Source: Mangrovibacter yixingensis (GTDB lineage: Bacteria; Pseudomonadota; Gammaproteobacteria; Enterobacterales; Enterobacteriaceae). From it: a stretch of 64,000 nt of DNA. Below the pieces are notes generated by a model that made no database searches, had not been told where the DNA came from, and was given only the letters and a program-made list of their open reading frames with translations. Below are positions 20,873-31,855 of this stretch, in pieces. The DNA lies in NCBI RefSeq assembly GCF_020523985.1, contig NZ_JAIVKM010000001.1:2170001-2234000 (forward strand), in the 5' to 3' direction. Made by a program: the position numbers and the translations under genes. The stretch's first letter is position 1, and the number at the start of each line of letters is the position of its first letter.

Positions 20873-21652
20873 ATGGAAAACAGCAAAGTTCCAGCGCTTA
20901 CTCGTGCCATTGAGATCCTTAATGTTATTGCCAAATATGGCCCATGTCCGGCCGCAAAAATTATTTCTGAATTAGGTATTCCCAAAAGCACAGCATATTT
21001 ATTACTAGCTGAATTAAAAAAACACCGTTTTATTTCCACCGACACCAGGGATAATTATTGCTTATGGACCAGGCTGGTTGAGTTGTCTGAACAGGCGCTA
21101 AGTAAAATGGATTTACGTGATATTTCCCGGCCAGACCTGACTCATTTAATGGAAGAAACGGGTCTGTTATGCCACCTGGGCATTATGGATGGTGACAGTG
21201 CTTATTACATTCTAAAAATCGAGTCTTCCTCAACAATTAGTGTACGTTCACACGAAGGGAAAAGCCTGTCGTTATACAGTTCAGGAATTGGTAAATGCTT
21301 GCTGGCATGGCAGGAACCCACCCGGCAGAAAGAAATTCTGAGCCACCTGAGTTTTATTCGCCACACTGCCACCACGCTCAATTCACGTGAAAAACTTGAA
21401 CACGAACTCACCTGTATTCGCCGCCAGGGCTGGAGTTTTGATAATGGCGAAGATTATATCGATGTCCGTTGTATTGCTGCGCCAATATTCAACGCACGCA
21501 ATCAACTTGCAGCTGCCATTTCAGTTGTCGGCACACGTTTACAAATAAATCCGGATAATCAGGACTTTTTCGCCAGCAAAGCGATTGCTTGTGCCAAAAA
21601 TATTTCCAGAAAACTGGGATGGCGTAGCCCGCTGGAATTAAAAGCATCCTGA
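20873..21652 (+). CDS. rhmR: IclR-family regulator of L-rhamnonate catabolism
   Basis: Probable transcriptional regulator of the adjacent rhm genes, like E. coli RhmR (YfaX). It has 259 residues. Residues 1-70 form the IclR winged helix ([39 protein letters not shown]), and residues 85-250 form the GAF-like effector domain ([41 protein letters not shown]). It is the first gene of a same-strand run, 28 bases before rhmD, so it may regulate its own operon. The effector is inferred from the neighbours. Confidence 0.85.
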   Translation: MENSKVPALTRAIEILNVIAKYGPCPAAKIISELGIPKSTAYLLLAELKKHRFISTDTRDNYCLWTRLVELSEQALSKMDLRDISRPDLTHLMEETGLLCHLGIMDGDSAYYILKIESSSTISVRSHEGKSLSLYSSGIGKCLLAWQEPTRQKEILSHLSFIRHTATTLNSREKLEHELTCIRRQGWSFDNGEDYIDVRCIAAPIFNARNQLAAAISVVGTRLQINPDNQDFFASKAIACAKNISRKLGWRSPLELKAS

Positions 21653-21680
21653 TTATTTTTGTAATAATGGAGAAATAACA

Positions 21681-22886
21681 ATGACCCTACCAAAAATTAA
21701 ACAAATCCGTGCTTTTTTCTGTGGAGGAGCAACAGCAGATGCTGGTGCTGGCGGGGCTGATTATCATGATCAGCAAGGTAATCACTGGATTGATGACCAT
21801 ATTGCAACCCCCATGAGCAAATATAAAGACTATGAACAATCTCGCCAGTCATTTGGTATTAATGTGCTTGGTACATTAATTGTTGAAGTTGAAGCCGATA
21901 ATGGCCAGACAGGATTTGCTGTTTCTACTGCTGGTGAGATGGGTTGTTTTATTGTCGAGAAGCATTTAAACCGATTTATTGAAGGGAAATGCGTCAGTGA
22001 TATTAAATTAATACATGACCAGATGCTGTGCGCCACACAATTCTACTCTGGGTCTGGCGGTTTGGTGATGAACACCATTTCCTGCGTGGATTTGGCGCTG
22101 TGGGATCTGTATGGCAAAGTTGTTGGCTTGCCTGTATTTCGCCTTCTGGGTGGTGCGGTACGCGATGAAATTCAGTTCTATGCAACCGGAGCCCGCCCGG
22201 ATCTCGCTAAAGAAATGGGGTTTATTGGCGGGAAAATGCCCACTCACTGGGGCCCACACGATGGTGATGCCGGTATCCGCAAAGATGCCGCCATGGTTGC
22301 TGAATACCGGGAAAAATGCGGGCCTGATTTTTGGCTGATGCTGGACTGCTGGATGAGCCAGGATGTGAATTATGCAACCCGCCTTGCCCATGCCTGTGCG
22401 CCCTATAATTTGAAGTGGATTGAAGAGTGCCTGCCGCCACAACAATTCGAAGGTTACCGTGAACTGAAACGTGCTGTCCCCCCGGGAATGATGGTGACCA
22501 GTGGTGAACATCACGGAACACTACAATCCTTCCGTACCCTTTCGGAGACGGGAATTGATATTATGCAACCCGATGTCGGCTGGTGTGGCGGGTTAACGAC
22601 CCTGCTGGAGATAGCTGCGATTGCCAAATCCCGCGGGCAGTTGGTGGTGCCTCATGGTTCTTCTGTTTATTCACACCACGCGGTGATTACCTTTACTAAT
22701 ACGCCGTTCAGTGAATTTCTCATGACCAGCCCTGACTGCGCAACGTTACGCCCGCAGTTCGACCCTATCTTGCTTAATGAACCTGTCCCAGTAAATGGGC
22801 GTATTCACCAGTCTGTGCTGGATAAACCCGGTTTTGGTGTTGAACTCAACCGCGATTGCGCCATGAAGCGCCCTTATTCTCATTAA
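21681..22886 (+). CDS. rhmD: L-rhamnonate dehydratase
   Basis: Dehydrates L-rhamnonate to 2-keto-3-deoxy-L-rhamnonate; Mg-dependent enolase-superfamily enzyme of the mandelate racemase subgroup, cytosolic. It has 401 residues and is nearly colinear with E. coli RhmD (YfaW). Metal-ligand segments are [11 protein letters not shown] (Asp), KWIEECLPP (Glu) and VTSGEHHGT (Glu), and the catalytic His lies in [14 protein letters not shown]. The family signature [19 protein letters not shown] is present near the N terminus. A GGAG site precedes the ATG at 21681. rhmT follows after a 75-base gap. Confidence 0.95.
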   Translation: MTLPKIKQIRAFFCGGATADAGAGGADYHDQQGNHWIDDHIATPMSKYKDYEQSRQSFGINVLGTLIVEVEADNGQTGFAVSTAGEMGCFIVEKHLNRFIEGKCVSDIKLIHDQMLCATQFYSGSGGLVMNTISCVDLALWDLYGKVVGLPVFRLLGGAVRDEIQFYATGARPDLAKEMGFIGGKMPTHWGPHDGDAGIRKDAAMVAEYREKCGPDFWLMLDCWMSQDVNYATRLAHACAPYNLKWIEECLPPQQFEGYRELKRAVPPGMMVTSGEHHGTLQSFRTLSETGIDIMQPDVGWCGGLTTLLEIAAIAKSRGQLVVPHGSSVYSHHAVITFTNTPFSEFLMTSPDCATLRPQFDPILLNEPVPVNGRIHQSVLDKPGFGVELNRDCAMKRPYSH

Positions 22887-22961
22887 TTTAAGTCGTTATT
22901 AAAGCCACGAAGCGGCTGGCGTTAATACCAGCTGCTCACCTCTCCATTGAGGAATTCTATT

Positions 22962-24260
22962 ATGAATCTGCATCTTGACAGCGCAGTGAAGAAAAACCGT
23001 GCCCGCTTGCTGCCATTTATGCTGGCACTTTATGTCCTGTCGTTTTTGGACAGATCGAATATTGGTTTCGCCAAAGAAGCCTACCAGTTGGATACCGGGC
23101 TGAGTAATGAAGCTTATGCACTGGGTGCGGGGATCTTTTTTGTGGTGTATGCCCTGTTGGGTGTGCCCGCTAACCTGATGATGCGCAAAATAGGCGCACG
23201 TACCTGGATTGGCGGCACTACGCTTGTGTGGGGAGCGCTTTCTGCAGCAATGGCCTTTGCAGATACAGAAGCAAAGTTTCTACTGGTACGTACGTTGCTC
23301 GGTGCTGCCGAAGCCGGTTTTTTCCCTGGAATGATTTACCTGACCTCTCAGTGGTTTCCGCAACAAAACCGCGCAGCAATTATGGGGCTGTTTTATATGG
23401 GGGCACCTCTGGCATTAACCCTGGGTTCACCACTATCGGGAGCTTTGCTGGAAATGCATGGCTTTATGGGGTTCGCTGGCTGGTTCTGGATGTTTATTAT
23501 TGAAGGTTTGCTGGCCGTGGTCGCTGGTGTTTTCACCTTCCTGTATTTAGATAATACACCTGAGCAGGCACGCTTTTTAAGCCATGATGAAAAGCAGGCG
23601 CTCATTCGCCAACTGGCCAGTGAAGAGGAAACTAAACTCACATCCCGATTCAGTGTTGCGCTTAAAAATTCACGGGTGTGGCACCTTGCCCTTATCTACA
23701 TGACTATTCAGATTGCGGTATACGGGCTTATTTTCTTTTTACCCAGCCAGGTTGCTGCCCTGCTTGGCACCAAAGTGGGTTTTACCGCTTCAGTTGTTAC
23801 CGCTATTCCCTGGGTTGCAGCCTTGTTTGGAACCTGGCTAATTCCGCGCTACTCCGACAAAACCGGTGAGCGTAGGCTAACTGCCGCGACCACTCTGCTT
23901 CTTGCCGCATTGGGAATTGGTATTTCCGGTCTTGTCGGCCCGGTGGCTGCCATTATTGCCCTGTGTTTTGCTGCCATTGGTTTTATCGCAGTACAACCCG
24001 TTTTCTGGACGATACCCACTCAGTTGCTTTCAGGTACAGCCCTGGCAGCAGGAATTGGGTTTATTAACCTGTTTGGTGCTGTGGGCGGTTTTCTCGCTCC
24101 GCTGATTCGTGTGGAAGCAGAAGCACGGTTTGGTTTCCCGGCGGCAGGCCTGTTGACACTGGCGGCCATCGCGTTGCTGGGCTCCCTGGCGATTGTCAGC
24201 CTGCGTACCCCAAAAAAGCCGCTTAGCCATAACCCGGCGGCGTCTCACACCAGTAAATGA
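22962..24260 (+). CDS. rhmT: MFS transporter, probable L-rhamnonate permease
   Basis: Major facilitator of the anion:cation symporter (phthalate permease-like) group, probably importing L-rhamnonate, like E. coli RhmT (YfaV). It has 432 residues and about twelve spans. Typical stretches are LYVLSFLDRSNIGFAKEAY in span 1, the LLGAAEAGFFPGMIYLTSQW signature in spans 4-5, and a central cytosolic loop after YLDNTPEQARFL. I chose ATG 22962 because GAGGAA lies just upstream; a TTG at 22947 is also in frame. It is placed between the dehydratase and the aldolase. Confidence 0.9.
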   Translation: MNLHLDSAVKKNRARLLPFMLALYVLSFLDRSNIGFAKEAYQLDTGLSNEAYALGAGIFFVVYALLGVPANLMMRKIGARTWIGGTTLVWGALSAAMAFADTEAKFLLVRTLLGAAEAGFFPGMIYLTSQWFPQQNRAAIMGLFYMGAPLALTLGSPLSGALLEMHGFMGFAGWFWMFIIEGLLAVVAGVFTFLYLDNTPEQARFLSHDEKQALIRQLASEEETKLTSRFSVALKNSRVWHLALIYMTIQIAVYGLIFFLPSQVAALLGTKVGFTASVVTAIPWVAALFGTWLIPRYSDKTGERRLTAATTLLLAALGIGISGLVGPVAAIIALCFAAIGFIAVQPVFWTIPTQLLSGTALAAGIGFINLFGAVGGFLAPLIRVEAEARFGFPAAGLLTLAAIALLGSLAIVSLRTPKKPLSHNPAASHTSK

Positions 24261-24287
24261 TTTACTCCCGTCTAACGAGGAACAAAT

Positions 24288-25112
24288 ATGAAAAACACAA
24301 ATATGAAAAACACATTGTGTAATCCTTTTAAAACCGCGCTGAGCCGGGGTGAATGCCAGGTTGGATTGTGGTTAAGCAGCACAACCAGTTATATGGCAGA
24401 AATTGCTGCCACAGCGGGCTACGACTGGCTGTTAATTGATGGTGAACACGCACCGAATACAGTACAGGATCTCTACCATCAGTTGCAGGCTGTTGCCCCC
24501 TATGACAGTGAACCGGTTATTCGCCCGGTAGAAGGCAGCCATGCCTTAATTAAGCAGGTACTGGATATTGGTGCCCAAACTATTCTGGTGCCGATGGTAG
24601 ATACAGCGGAACAGGCCCGTGATGTTGTTGCCGCCACACGTTACCCCCCGGAAGGTGTCCGTGGAGTTGGAGCCAGTGTTGCCAGGGCTGCCCGCTGGGG
24701 GCGAATAGAAAACTACATGGCTCAGGTGAATAGTGCGTTATGTTTACTGATTCAGGTTGAGAGTAAAACTGCGCTGGAAAACCTGGATGCCATTTTGGAT
24801 GTCGAAGGCATCGATGGTGTGTTTATTGGCCCAGCAGACCTTTCTGCCTCTCTGGGCCACCCGGATAACGCCAACCACCCGGAGGTCATGGCTATTATCG
24901 AACAAACAATTAAGCGTATATGCCAGTCGGGAAAAGCCGCCGGCTTTCTTGCTGTTGACCCGGAAATGGCTCACAAGGTGATTGAATGGGGTGCCACATT
25001 TGTAGCCGTGGGTGTGGATACCATGTTGTACACCCAGGCACTGGATAACCGGCTGGCAATATTTAAACCGCAGCAGATTACCGCGCAAAAAAACGGGAAA
25101 AGTAGTTATTAA
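24288..25112 (+). CDS. rhmA: 2-keto-3-deoxy-L-rhamnonate aldolase
   Basis: Class II HpcH/HpaI aldolase that splits 2-keto-3-deoxy-L-rhamnonate to pyruvate and lactaldehyde. It has 274 residues (E. coli RhmA 267). Active-site stretches: [20 protein letters not shown] (catalytic His), [14 protein letters not shown] (substrate Arg), [15 protein letters not shown] (metal Glu) and [16 protein letters not shown] (metal Asp). The start region contains a tandem copy of AAATATGAAAAACAC, giving ATGs at 24288 and 24303; the first has the GAGGAA site. It is the last gene of the rhm run, followed by a hairpin terminator. Confidence 0.95.
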   Translation: MKNTNMKNTLCNPFKTALSRGECQVGLWLSSTTSYMAEIAATAGYDWLLIDGEHAPNTVQDLYHQLQAVAPYDSEPVIRPVEGSHALIKQVLDIGAQTILVPMVDTAEQARDVVAATRYPPEGVRGVGASVARAARWGRIENYMAQVNSALCLLIQVESKTALENLDAILDVEGIDGVFIGPADLSASLGHPDNANHPEVMAIIEQTIKRICQSGKAAGFLAVDPEMAHKVIEWGATFVAVGVDTMLYTQALDNRLAIFKPQQITAQKNGKSSY

Positions 25113-25121
25113 TTACCACCT

Positions 25122-25151
25122 GTGGCACAACCTGCATTTTGGGTTGTGCCG
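25122..25151 (+). terminator. probable terminator after rhmA
   Basis: Hairpin with arms GGCACAACC (25124-25132) and GGTTGTGCC (25142-25150) and a 9-base loop, ten bases after the rhmA stop. It is followed by a short GTGATTATTATTA AT-rich run rather than a pure U tract. Confidence 0.7.
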
Positions 25152-25419
25152 TGATTATTATTACTAACTCTATTTATTGAAATTAATATTACCTTTAATT
25201 CACACTTGATATTTTTAATAAGCATTGAAAAAACAAATAGAAAAACAAGTCGCCGGATAAAGAGTGATTTAAAACAGCAATGAAATGAACGCAGTGTATT
25301 ATAATAATTAATCAGGTAACGTATACACCGCGCAGGCACCATACACAAAGCATAATTCAATTGTGCGAATATTATTGTGTAGCCTGCGTTTACTGCCATT
25401 TTCTGCAACGGATTTTTTT
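25152..25419. other. AT-rich spacer upstream of the small repeat protein gene
   Basis: With the rhmA tail this makes a gap of about 307 bases without a recognised gene. It is strongly AT-rich. No convincing frame, operator or promoter pair could be assigned. Confidence 0.4.
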
Positions 25420-25704
25420 ATGAACAAAAAACGTATTTTTCTGCCCACCCTGGTGGCTCTGCTGCTTACGCCCTTCGCTTTTGCCAGTGTTGAGGTAACT
25501 GGCGGGAGCATCGATAAAGGCGGGATAGAAAAGCCAACCATTGAAAAGCCCCGTGTTGTTGGGCCACAAGTTAAGGTGGGCGTTCGTGGTGTACGGGTTG
25601 AAAAGCCCCATGTGGAAGGCCCTAAAATCAATGGCCCGGTAGTAGAAAAACCCCATGTCACTGCCCCAGAGATAACCATCAAACCGGGTGTTAAAAAGCA
25701 CTAA
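25420..25704 (+). CDS. small secreted proline-rich repeat protein, function unknown
   Basis: I do not recognise this gene. It encodes 94 residues from ATG 25420. Residues 1-22 are a good signal peptide (MNKKRIFLPTLVALLLTPFAFA) with AFA before the cut. The mature part of about 72 residues is made of imperfect repeats of the form [VI]-E-K-P-x-[VI]-x-[GA]-P-x-[VI], for example VEKPHVEGPKI and VEKPHVTAPEI. It is basic at the C terminus (KPGVKKH) and has no cysteine. An in-frame ATG at 25363 would add 19 residues before the signal and looks wrong. It stands alone between the rhm operon and yegD. A periplasmic or surface location is inferred from the signal peptide only. Confidence 0.65.
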   Translation: MNKKRIFLPTLVALLLTPFAFASVEVTGGSIDKGGIEKPTIEKPRVVGPQVKVGVRGVRVEKPHVEGPKINGPVVEKPHVTAPEITIKPGVKKH

Positions 25705-25874
25705 CCGGGTCGCTGTGTTATTCGGGCAGCAATCAATAGCACATAAAGCATAATAACCAGCAGCTGACTTCCTCTGTAGCGCACTCCTGTTTCCCCTATA
25801 TTCCATTTGCTGTCAGTGCCACATTCCGCTAAAGTCCTGCCCCTTCTTCACTGGCATGGGGATAACGAGGCATT

Positions 25875-27227
25875 ATGTTTATTGGTTTTGATTACGGTAC
25901 AGCGAACTGCTCCGTAGCAGTTATGCGTGATGGCAAGCCCACAATGTTGAAGCTGGAGGGCGACAGTGTTTTATTGCCTTCTATGCTGAGTGCGCCCACA
26001 CGTGAAGCAGTCAGTGAGTGGCTTTATCGCCATCAACAAGTGAGTTTTGAAGATGCTGAGTCTGCGGCCTTGTTACGCCGTGCTATCAGCGCTAACCGCC
26101 TGGAAGATATTGATGTAACCGCACAGTGTGTCCAGTTCGGCCTGACATCATTGCGCCAATATATTGAAGACCCGGAAGAAGTCTGGTTTGTAAAATCGCC
26201 TAAATCATTTCTTGGCGCATCTGGGTTAAAACCCCAGCAAGTGGCGCTGTTTGAAGACCTGGTGTGCGCCATGATGCGCCATATACGCCAGCAAGCCGAA
26301 AGCCAGTTACAGGAAACGATTAGCCAGGCGGTTATTGGCCGCCCGATTAACTTCCAGGGGTTGGGGGGCGAAGACGCTAACCAACAAGCGCAAGGGATCC
26401 TGGCTCGAGCAGCGGCGCGTGCTGGTTTCAGCGATGTTGAATTCCAGTTTGAACCGGTTGCCGCCGGGCTTGATTACGAAGCCTCACTGAGCCATGAACA
26501 GCGTGTGTTAGTCGTGGATATTGGTGGCGGTACCACCGACTGTTCTTTTCTGTTAATGGGCCCGCAATGGCACCACCAGTCTTCCCGCGAATCCAGCCTG
26601 ATTGGGCACAGTGGTTGCCGTGTTGGGGGGAATGATCTGGATATCATGCTGGCATTTCGCCAGTTAATGCCCGCTCTGGGCATGGGTGGGCTCACCGAAA
26701 AAGGCATTGCGTTGCCCATTCTTCCCTGGTGGAATGCTGTCGCGATAAACGATGTTCCTGCACAAACTGAGTTCTACAGCAAAGAAACCGGGCTGCTGTT
26801 GCAGACCCTGATTCGTGATGCCCGCGAACCTGAACAAGTCACTCGCCTGTTGAAAGTGTGGCGCAACCGCCTGAGTTACCGCCTGGTGCGTAGCGCTGAA
26901 GAGGCAAAAATAGCCCTTTCCCAGGCAGATGAGACCGGCACAACGCTTGATTTTATTGCAGATTCGTTAGCTGTGGGCACCCATAAAACAGAGCTTGAAA
27001 GCGCAATTGAGCAACCGTTGCAACGTATTCTTGAACAGGTAAACCTGGCACTGAGCCAGGCAGATACTCAACCGGATGTCATCTACCTGACTGGCGGCAG
27101 CGCACGCTCCCCTATTATTCGCCAGGCTTTGCAGCAAGCACTACCAGGTATCGCCATTGTCGGTGGGGATGATTTTGGCTCCGTTACCGCAGGCCTTGCC
27201 CGCTGGGCAGAGGTTATTTTCCGCTAA
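25875..27227 (+). CDS. yegD: Hsp70-family chaperone-like protein YegD
   Basis: Actin/Hsp70-fold ATPase-like protein of unknown client. It has 450 residues, the same as E. coli YegD. The first phosphate loop is FIGFDYGTANCSVAVM, the second is VVDIGGGTTDCSFLLMG near residues 213-229, and the adenosine motif is VIYLTGGSARSP. It lacks the long substrate-binding domain of DnaK, so client binding, if any, differs. It lies upstream of mdtA as in E. coli but is not part of that operon, being separated by a hairpin and about 250 bases. Confidence 0.92.
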   Translation: MFIGFDYGTANCSVAVMRDGKPTMLKLEGDSVLLPSMLSAPTREAVSEWLYRHQQVSFEDAESAALLRRAISANRLEDIDVTAQCVQFGLTSLRQYIEDPEEVWFVKSPKSFLGASGLKPQQVALFEDLVCAMMRHIRQQAESQLQETISQAVIGRPINFQGLGGEDANQQAQGILARAAARAGFSDVEFQFEPVAAGLDYEASLSHEQRVLVVDIGGGTTDCSFLLMGPQWHHQSSRESSLIGHSGCRVGGNDLDIMLAFRQLMPALGMGGLTEKGIALPILPWWNAVAINDVPAQTEFYSKETGLLLQTLIRDAREPEQVTRLLKVWRNRLSYRLVRSAEEAKIALSQADETGTTLDFIADSLAVGTHKTELESAIEQPLQRILEQVNLALSQADTQPDVIYLTGGSARSPIIRQALQQALPGIAIVGGDDFGSVTAGLARWAEVIFR

Positions 27228-27245
27228 ATTTCACAACCCCGCCAC

Positions 27246-27282
27246 CAGGCCCTAAAAGTGCAAATTACACTTTTAGGGCCTG
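27246..27282 (+). terminator. hairpin downstream of yegD
   Basis: A 15-bp perfect stem, CAGGCCCTAAAAGTG (27246-27260) with CACTTTTAGGGCCTG (27268-27282), and a 7-base loop, 18 bases after the yegD stop. No strong U tract follows. It is likely a terminator insulating mdtABC from yegD. Confidence 0.65.
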
Positions 27283-27395
27283 TGATTCGCCGCCCGTTAT
27301 GCATTTCTGTATGCCTGTAGCGCTTATTACGAGCCCGCTCGAAAATATTTTTGTGATATAAAACTGCGTTCCAGACTGTTCCATACAGTCTTCCA

Positions 27396-27412
27396 TTTTT
27401 CCTTCATTTTTA
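27396..27412 (+). promoter_or_regulatory. weak candidate BaeR box upstream of mdtA
   Basis: TTTTTCCTTCATTTTTA partly resembles the published BaeR box (TTTTTCTCCATNATTGGC), about 70-85 bases upstream of the mdtA ATG, where BaeR acts in E. coli. The match is incomplete, especially at the 3' end, so this is tentative. Confidence 0.3.
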
Positions 27413-27479
27413 TAGGTTCCCGCCTCTTTAAACTAGTATGATTAACGCCCACTGGTTTTAAGGAAGAGACAACAACTCC

Positions 27480-28736
27480 ATGAAGAGCGCGACAAAAACA
27501 CGCTGGTATTTTGGTGCTGGGCTTATTATCGCCATTATTATTGCCGCCATTTGGTATTCCAGGCAGACAGGAAGTGCTGCCGGGCAGGCTGAAAATAAAG
27601 CAAGGCAGTCACACTCAAGTGGAAATGGGCGCCACGGTATGCGCCCCCTGGCTCCGGTACAGGCCGCCATTGCTCAAAACCAGGCCGTTCCGCATTATCT
27701 CAGTGGCCTTGGCACTGTTACTGCCGCCAATACCGCTACAGTTCGCAGCCGGGTGAGCGGGCAGTTAATTGCCATCCACTTTAAAGAAGGCCAGCAAGTG
27801 AAAGCAGGAGACCTGCTGGCAGAAATTGACCCAAGCGAATTTACCGTTGCACTTGAGCAAGCAGAAGGCCAGTTGGCAAAGGACCAGGCGACTCTGGCAA
27901 ATGCCCGGCGCGATTTGGCGCGTTACCAACAACTGGCCAAAACCAGCCTGGTTTCCCGACAGGAGCTGGATGCACAGCAGGCCCTGGTGGCTGAAAGTAC
28001 AGGCACAGTGAAAGCAGACCATGCGTCGGTTGCCAGCGCCCGGTTACAACTTAGCTGGAGCCGTATCACTGCCCCTATTTCCGGGCGCGTTGGCTTGAAA
28101 CAAGTAGATATTGGCAACCAAATCTCTACCGGCGATACTACCGGCATTGTGGTTATTACCCAAACCCATCCCATCGATGTTATTTTCACACTCCCTGAAA
28201 GCAATATTGCACAAATTGTCGCGGCACAACATGCAGGCAAAACCCTCGAAGTAGACGCGTGGGACCGCACTAACACGAAGAAGCTTGCCAGTGGCGAATT
28301 ACTGAGCCTTGATAACCAGATTGATGCCACAACTGGCACGATTAAACTCAAAGCGCGCTTTACTAATGATGATGACGCCCTGTTTCCCAATCAGTTTGTG
28401 AACGCACGCATGTTAGTGGACACCCAGCAAAATGCTGTTGTGATACCCGTTGCCGCTCTGCAAATGGGTAATGAAGGTCATTTTGTCTGGGTGCTGAACA
28501 GCGAGAATAAAGTCAGTAAACACCTGGTAACACCAGGAATCGAAGATAACCAGCAGGTGGTAATTACTGCCGGGCTTTCTGCCGGTGACCGTGTGGTGAC
28601 AGATGGTATCGACCGGTTAACAGAAGGTGTAACGGTTGAGGTGGTTGCCCCACAGAGCGCCACAGACCAGGCTATTTCCCCCAAATCGGAAACCCGGAAA
28701 GCGCACACAGGCCAGCATAAAGGAGAGCGCTCCTGA
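27480..28736 (+). CDS. mdtA: multidrug efflux RND periplasmic adaptor MdtA
   Basis: Membrane-fusion protein linking the MdtB/MdtC pump to an outer-membrane channel such as TolC. It has 418 residues (E. coli 415). An N-terminal membrane anchor ([18 protein letters not shown]) is followed by the lipoyl half-motif [28 protein letters not shown], the alpha-hairpin ([21 protein letters not shown]), then beta-barrel and membrane-proximal domains ending near [15 protein letters not shown]. Its stop overlaps the mdtB start as TGATG. First gene of mdtABC-baeSR, expected to be switched on by BaeR. Confidence 0.96.
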   Translation: MKSATKTRWYFGAGLIIAIIIAAIWYSRQTGSAAGQAENKARQSHSSGNGRHGMRPLAPVQAAIAQNQAVPHYLSGLGTVTAANTATVRSRVSGQLIAIHFKEGQQVKAGDLLAEIDPSEFTVALEQAEGQLAKDQATLANARRDLARYQQLAKTSLVSRQELDAQQALVAESTGTVKADHASVASARLQLSWSRITAPISGRVGLKQVDIGNQISTGDTTGIVVITQTHPIDVIFTLPESNIAQIVAAQHAGKTLEVDAWDRTNTKKLASGELLSLDNQIDATTGTIKLKARFTNDDDALFPNQFVNARMLVDTQQNAVVIPVAALQMGNEGHFVWVLNSENKVSKHLVTPGIEDNQQVVITAGLSAGDRVVTDGIDRLTEGVTVEVVAPQSATDQAISPKSETRKAHTGQHKGERS

Positions 28737-31700
28737 TGCAGGTATTACCGCCTAACGCTACCGGTGGGCCTTCCCGGCAATTTATTCTGCGCCCCGTTGC
28801 CACCACGCTGTTTATGGTGGCAATTTTGCTTGCAGGGATTATCGGTTACCGCTTTTTGCCTGTTTCGGCCTTGCCAGAAGTAGACTACCCAACAATCCAG
28901 GTTGTCACTCTCTACCCAGGTGCCAGCCCTGATGTCGTGACATCCGCCATTACTGCGCCGCTGGAGCGGCAATTTGGCCAAATGTCCGGCCTGAAACAAA
29001 TGTCATCACAAAGCGCCGGTGGTGCTTCGGTTGTGACGTTGCAGTTCCAGTTAACTCTGCCGCTTGATGTTGCCGAACAGGAAGTTCAGGCCGCTATTAA
29101 CGCTGCCACCAGTTTACTGCCTGATGACCTGCCTAACCCGCCGGTTTACAGCAAAGTTAACCCGGCGGATCCGCCAATAATGACACTGGCTGTCACCTCT
29201 TCCGCCTTGCCCATGACCCAGGTGCAGGATCTGGTAGAAACCCGTATTGCCCAAAAGATAGCGCAAGTAAATGGCGTGGGTATGGTTGGGGTTTCTGGCG
29301 GGCAACGCCCGGCCGTACGGGTCAAGCTGAATGCACAGGCTCTGGCTGGGCTGGGTATCAGTACCGAAACGGTACGCAGTGCTATCAGCAAGGCAAACGT
29401 GAATTCCGCCACCGGTAGTCTGGATGGCCCGGAGCGTGCAATTACGATTTCCGCCAACGACCAGATGAAAACGGTACAAGAATACCGGGACCTGATTATT
29501 GCGTATGTTAACGGGGCTGCCGTACGGCTTGGCGATGTCGCGGCCGTTGAACAGGGTGCAGAAAATGCCTGGCTTGGTGCGTGGTCGAATCATGAACCCG
29601 CTATTGTGATGAATGTCCAGCGCCAGCCCGGTGCTAACATTATTGAAACTGCCGACAGTATTCGTGCGTTATTACCCGGCCTGAAGGAAAGCCTGCCCAA
29701 ATCTGTTCACCTGACGCTGGTAGCGGACCGTACCAATAATATTCGTGCTTCAGTAGAAGATACCCAGTCGGAACTGATGCTGGCCATCGCGCTGGTTGTC
29801 ATGATTATCTACCTGTTTTTGCGCAATGTTCCGGCGACGATTATCCCTGCGGTGGCCGTACCACTTTCCCTGGTGGGGACTTTTGCAGTCATGGTGTTCC
29901 TCGATTTCTCCATCAACAACCTGACCCTCATGGCGTTGACTATCGCCACCGGGTTCGTGGTGGACGATGCGATCGTCGTGATTGAAAATATTTCCCGGTA
30001 TATCGAGAAAGGCGAAAAACCGCTGGCGGCCGCCCTGAAAGGGGCTGGGGAAATCGGCTTTACCATTATCTCACTCACTGTGTCACTGATTGCGGTACTT
30101 ATTCCGTTGTTGTTTATGGGTGACATTGTAGGCAGGTTATTTCGGGAATTTGCCATCACTCTGGCCGTCGCCATTTTGATTTCAGCCGTGGTTTCACTGA
30201 CCTTAACGCCCATGATGTGCGCTCGTATGCTCAGCCATGAATCACTGCGCAAACAAAACCGTTTTTCACTGGCCTGTGAGCGTTTCTTTGAATGGGTTAT
30301 TGCAGGTTATGGCCGTGCGCTTAACCGGGTATTACTGCACCCGTGGCTCACGCTGAGCGTAGCATTTGGTACCCTGGTGCTCACCATTTTACTCTGGGTC
30401 TGGATACCCAAAGGCTTTTTCCCTGTACAGGATAACGGCATTATTCAGGGAACCTTGCAGGCACCCCAGTCGGCCTCTTTTGCCAGTATGTCTCAGCGCC
30501 AGGCTCAGGTGGCAGACCTGCTGCTAAAAGACCCGGATGTAGCAAGCATGACCAGTTTTGTGGGGGTCGATGGCACCAACCCGGCACTGAACAGCGCACG
30601 TATCCAGATAAACCTGAAACCCCTCAGTGAACGGGATGACAGGGTTACCGAAGTGATACAGCGCCTGCAGGATAAAGTGGCGACACTGCCCGGTGTCACA
30701 CTGTACCTGCAACCCGTACAAGACTTGACGATTGATACCACAGTCAGCCGTACGCAATACCAGTTTACATTGCAGGCCAATACGCTGGATGCCCTGAGCA
30801 CTTGGGTGCCCAGGCTAATGGCACAACTTAAAACGCTGCCCGAACTGGCAGATGTCAGCAGCGACTGGCAGGATCAGGGCTTACAGGCCATGGTGAAGGT
30901 GGATCGCGATAGCGCAAGCCGCCTGGGTATTTCGATGGCTGATGTTGACAATGCACTGTACAACGCCTTCGGCCAGCGGCTGATATCCACCATTTATACC
31001 CAATCGAACCAGTATCGTGTGGTGCTCGAACATGACACCCGCAACACACCGGGGCTGGATGCGCTTAATGGTATTCACCTGGTGAGCAGCGATGGTGGAA
31101 TGGTTCCGCTGAGCGCCATTGCCCAGGTTGAGCAACGCCATATGCCGCTTACCATCAACCACCTGGACCAGTTTCCTTCCACCACTATCTCATTCAATGT
31201 GGCAAAAGACGCTTCATTGGGTGAAGCCGTGGACGCCATACTGGCAGCAGAAAAAGAGATGGATTTCCCGGCAGACATCATGACCGCATTCCAGGGCAGT
31301 ACATTGGCGTTCCAGGCCGCGCTGAGTAGCACCGTGTGGCTGATTATTGCTGCCATTGCCGCAATGTATATAGTGCTGGGCATTCTTTACGAGAGCTTTA
31401 TTCACCCAATTACTATTCTCTCCACATTACCCACGGCGGGGCTGGGGGCGCTACTGGCATTTCTGGTTTCAGGTTATGAGCTGGATGTGATTGCGATAAT
31501 CGGCATTATTTTGCTGATTGGTATCGTGAAGAAAAACGCCATCATGATGATAGATTTTGCGCTGGCAGCAGAGCGTGAGCAAGGCATGCCACCACGCGAG
31601 GCTATTTACCAGGCCTGCTTGCTGCGTTTTCGCCCTATTCTGATGACCACGCTTGCCGCCCTGCTTGGGGCTTTGCCGCTCATGCTCAGTACTGGCGTAG

Positions 31701-31855
31701 GTGCTGAACTGCGCCGCCCGCTGGGTATAGGTATGGTAGGCGGTTTGTTGGTCAGCCAGGTGCTGACACTGTTTACCACGCCGGTTATCTATTTGCTGTT
31801 CGACCGACTTTCTCACTGGCTGCGTAGCCGTTTGCCGCGCCACGAGGAGGCCTGA
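28736..31855 (+). CDS. mdtB: multidrug efflux RND transporter subunit MdtB
   Basis: One of two RND inner-membrane proton antiporter subunits that form the MdtBC heteromultimer (bile salts, novobiocin and similar in E. coli). It has 1039 residues (E. coli 1040). Twelve spans in two halves with two large periplasmic loops; span 1 begins [23 protein letters not shown]. The proton-relay region of span 4 reads [28 protein letters not shown] with the two aspartates. The ATG overlaps the mdtA stop by one base, and the mdtC GTG follows the stop directly. Confidence 0.96.
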   Translation: MQVLPPNATGGPSRQFILRPVATTLFMVAILLAGIIGYRFLPVSALPEVDYPTIQVVTLYPGASPDVVTSAITAPLERQFGQMSGLKQMSSQSAGGASVVTLQFQLTLPLDVAEQEVQAAINAATSLLPDDLPNPPVYSKVNPADPPIMTLAVTSSALPMTQVQDLVETRIAQKIAQVNGVGMVGVSGGQRPAVRVKLNAQALAGLGISTETVRSAISKANVNSATGSLDGPERAITISANDQMKTVQEYRDLIIAYVNGAAVRLGDVAAVEQGAENAWLGAWSNHEPAIVMNVQRQPGANIIETADSIRALLPGLKESLPKSVHLTLVADRTNNIRASVEDTQSELMLAIALVVMIIYLFLRNVPATIIPAVAVPLSLVGTFAVMVFLDFSINNLTLMALTIATGFVVDDAIVVIENISRYIEKGEKPLAAALKGAGEIGFTIISLTVSLIAVLIPLLFMGDIVGRLFREFAITLAVAILISAVVSLTLTPMMCARMLSHESLRKQNRFSLACERFFEWVIAGYGRALNRVLLHPWLTLSVAFGTLVLTILLWVWIPKGFFPVQDNGIIQGTLQAPQSASFASMSQRQAQVADLLLKDPDVASMTSFVGVDGTNPALNSARIQINLKPLSERDDRVTEVIQRLQDKVATLPGVTLYLQPVQDLTIDTTVSRTQYQFTLQANTLDALSTWVPRLMAQLKTLPELADVSSDWQDQGLQAMVKVDRDSASRLGISMADVDNALYNAFGQRLISTIYTQSNQYRVVLEHDTRNTPGLDALNGIHLVSSDGGMVPLSAIAQVEQRHMPLTINHLDQFPSTTISFNVAKDASLGEAVDAILAAEKEMDFPADIMTAFQGSTLAFQAALSSTVWLIIAAIAAMYIVLGILYESFIHPITILSTLPTAGLGALLAFLVSGYELDVIAIIGIILLIGIVKKNAIMMIDFALAAEREQGMPPREAIYQACLLRFRPILMTTLAALLGALPLMLSTGVGAELRRPLGIGMVGGLLVSQVLTLFTTPVIYLLFDRLSHWLRSRLPRHEEA

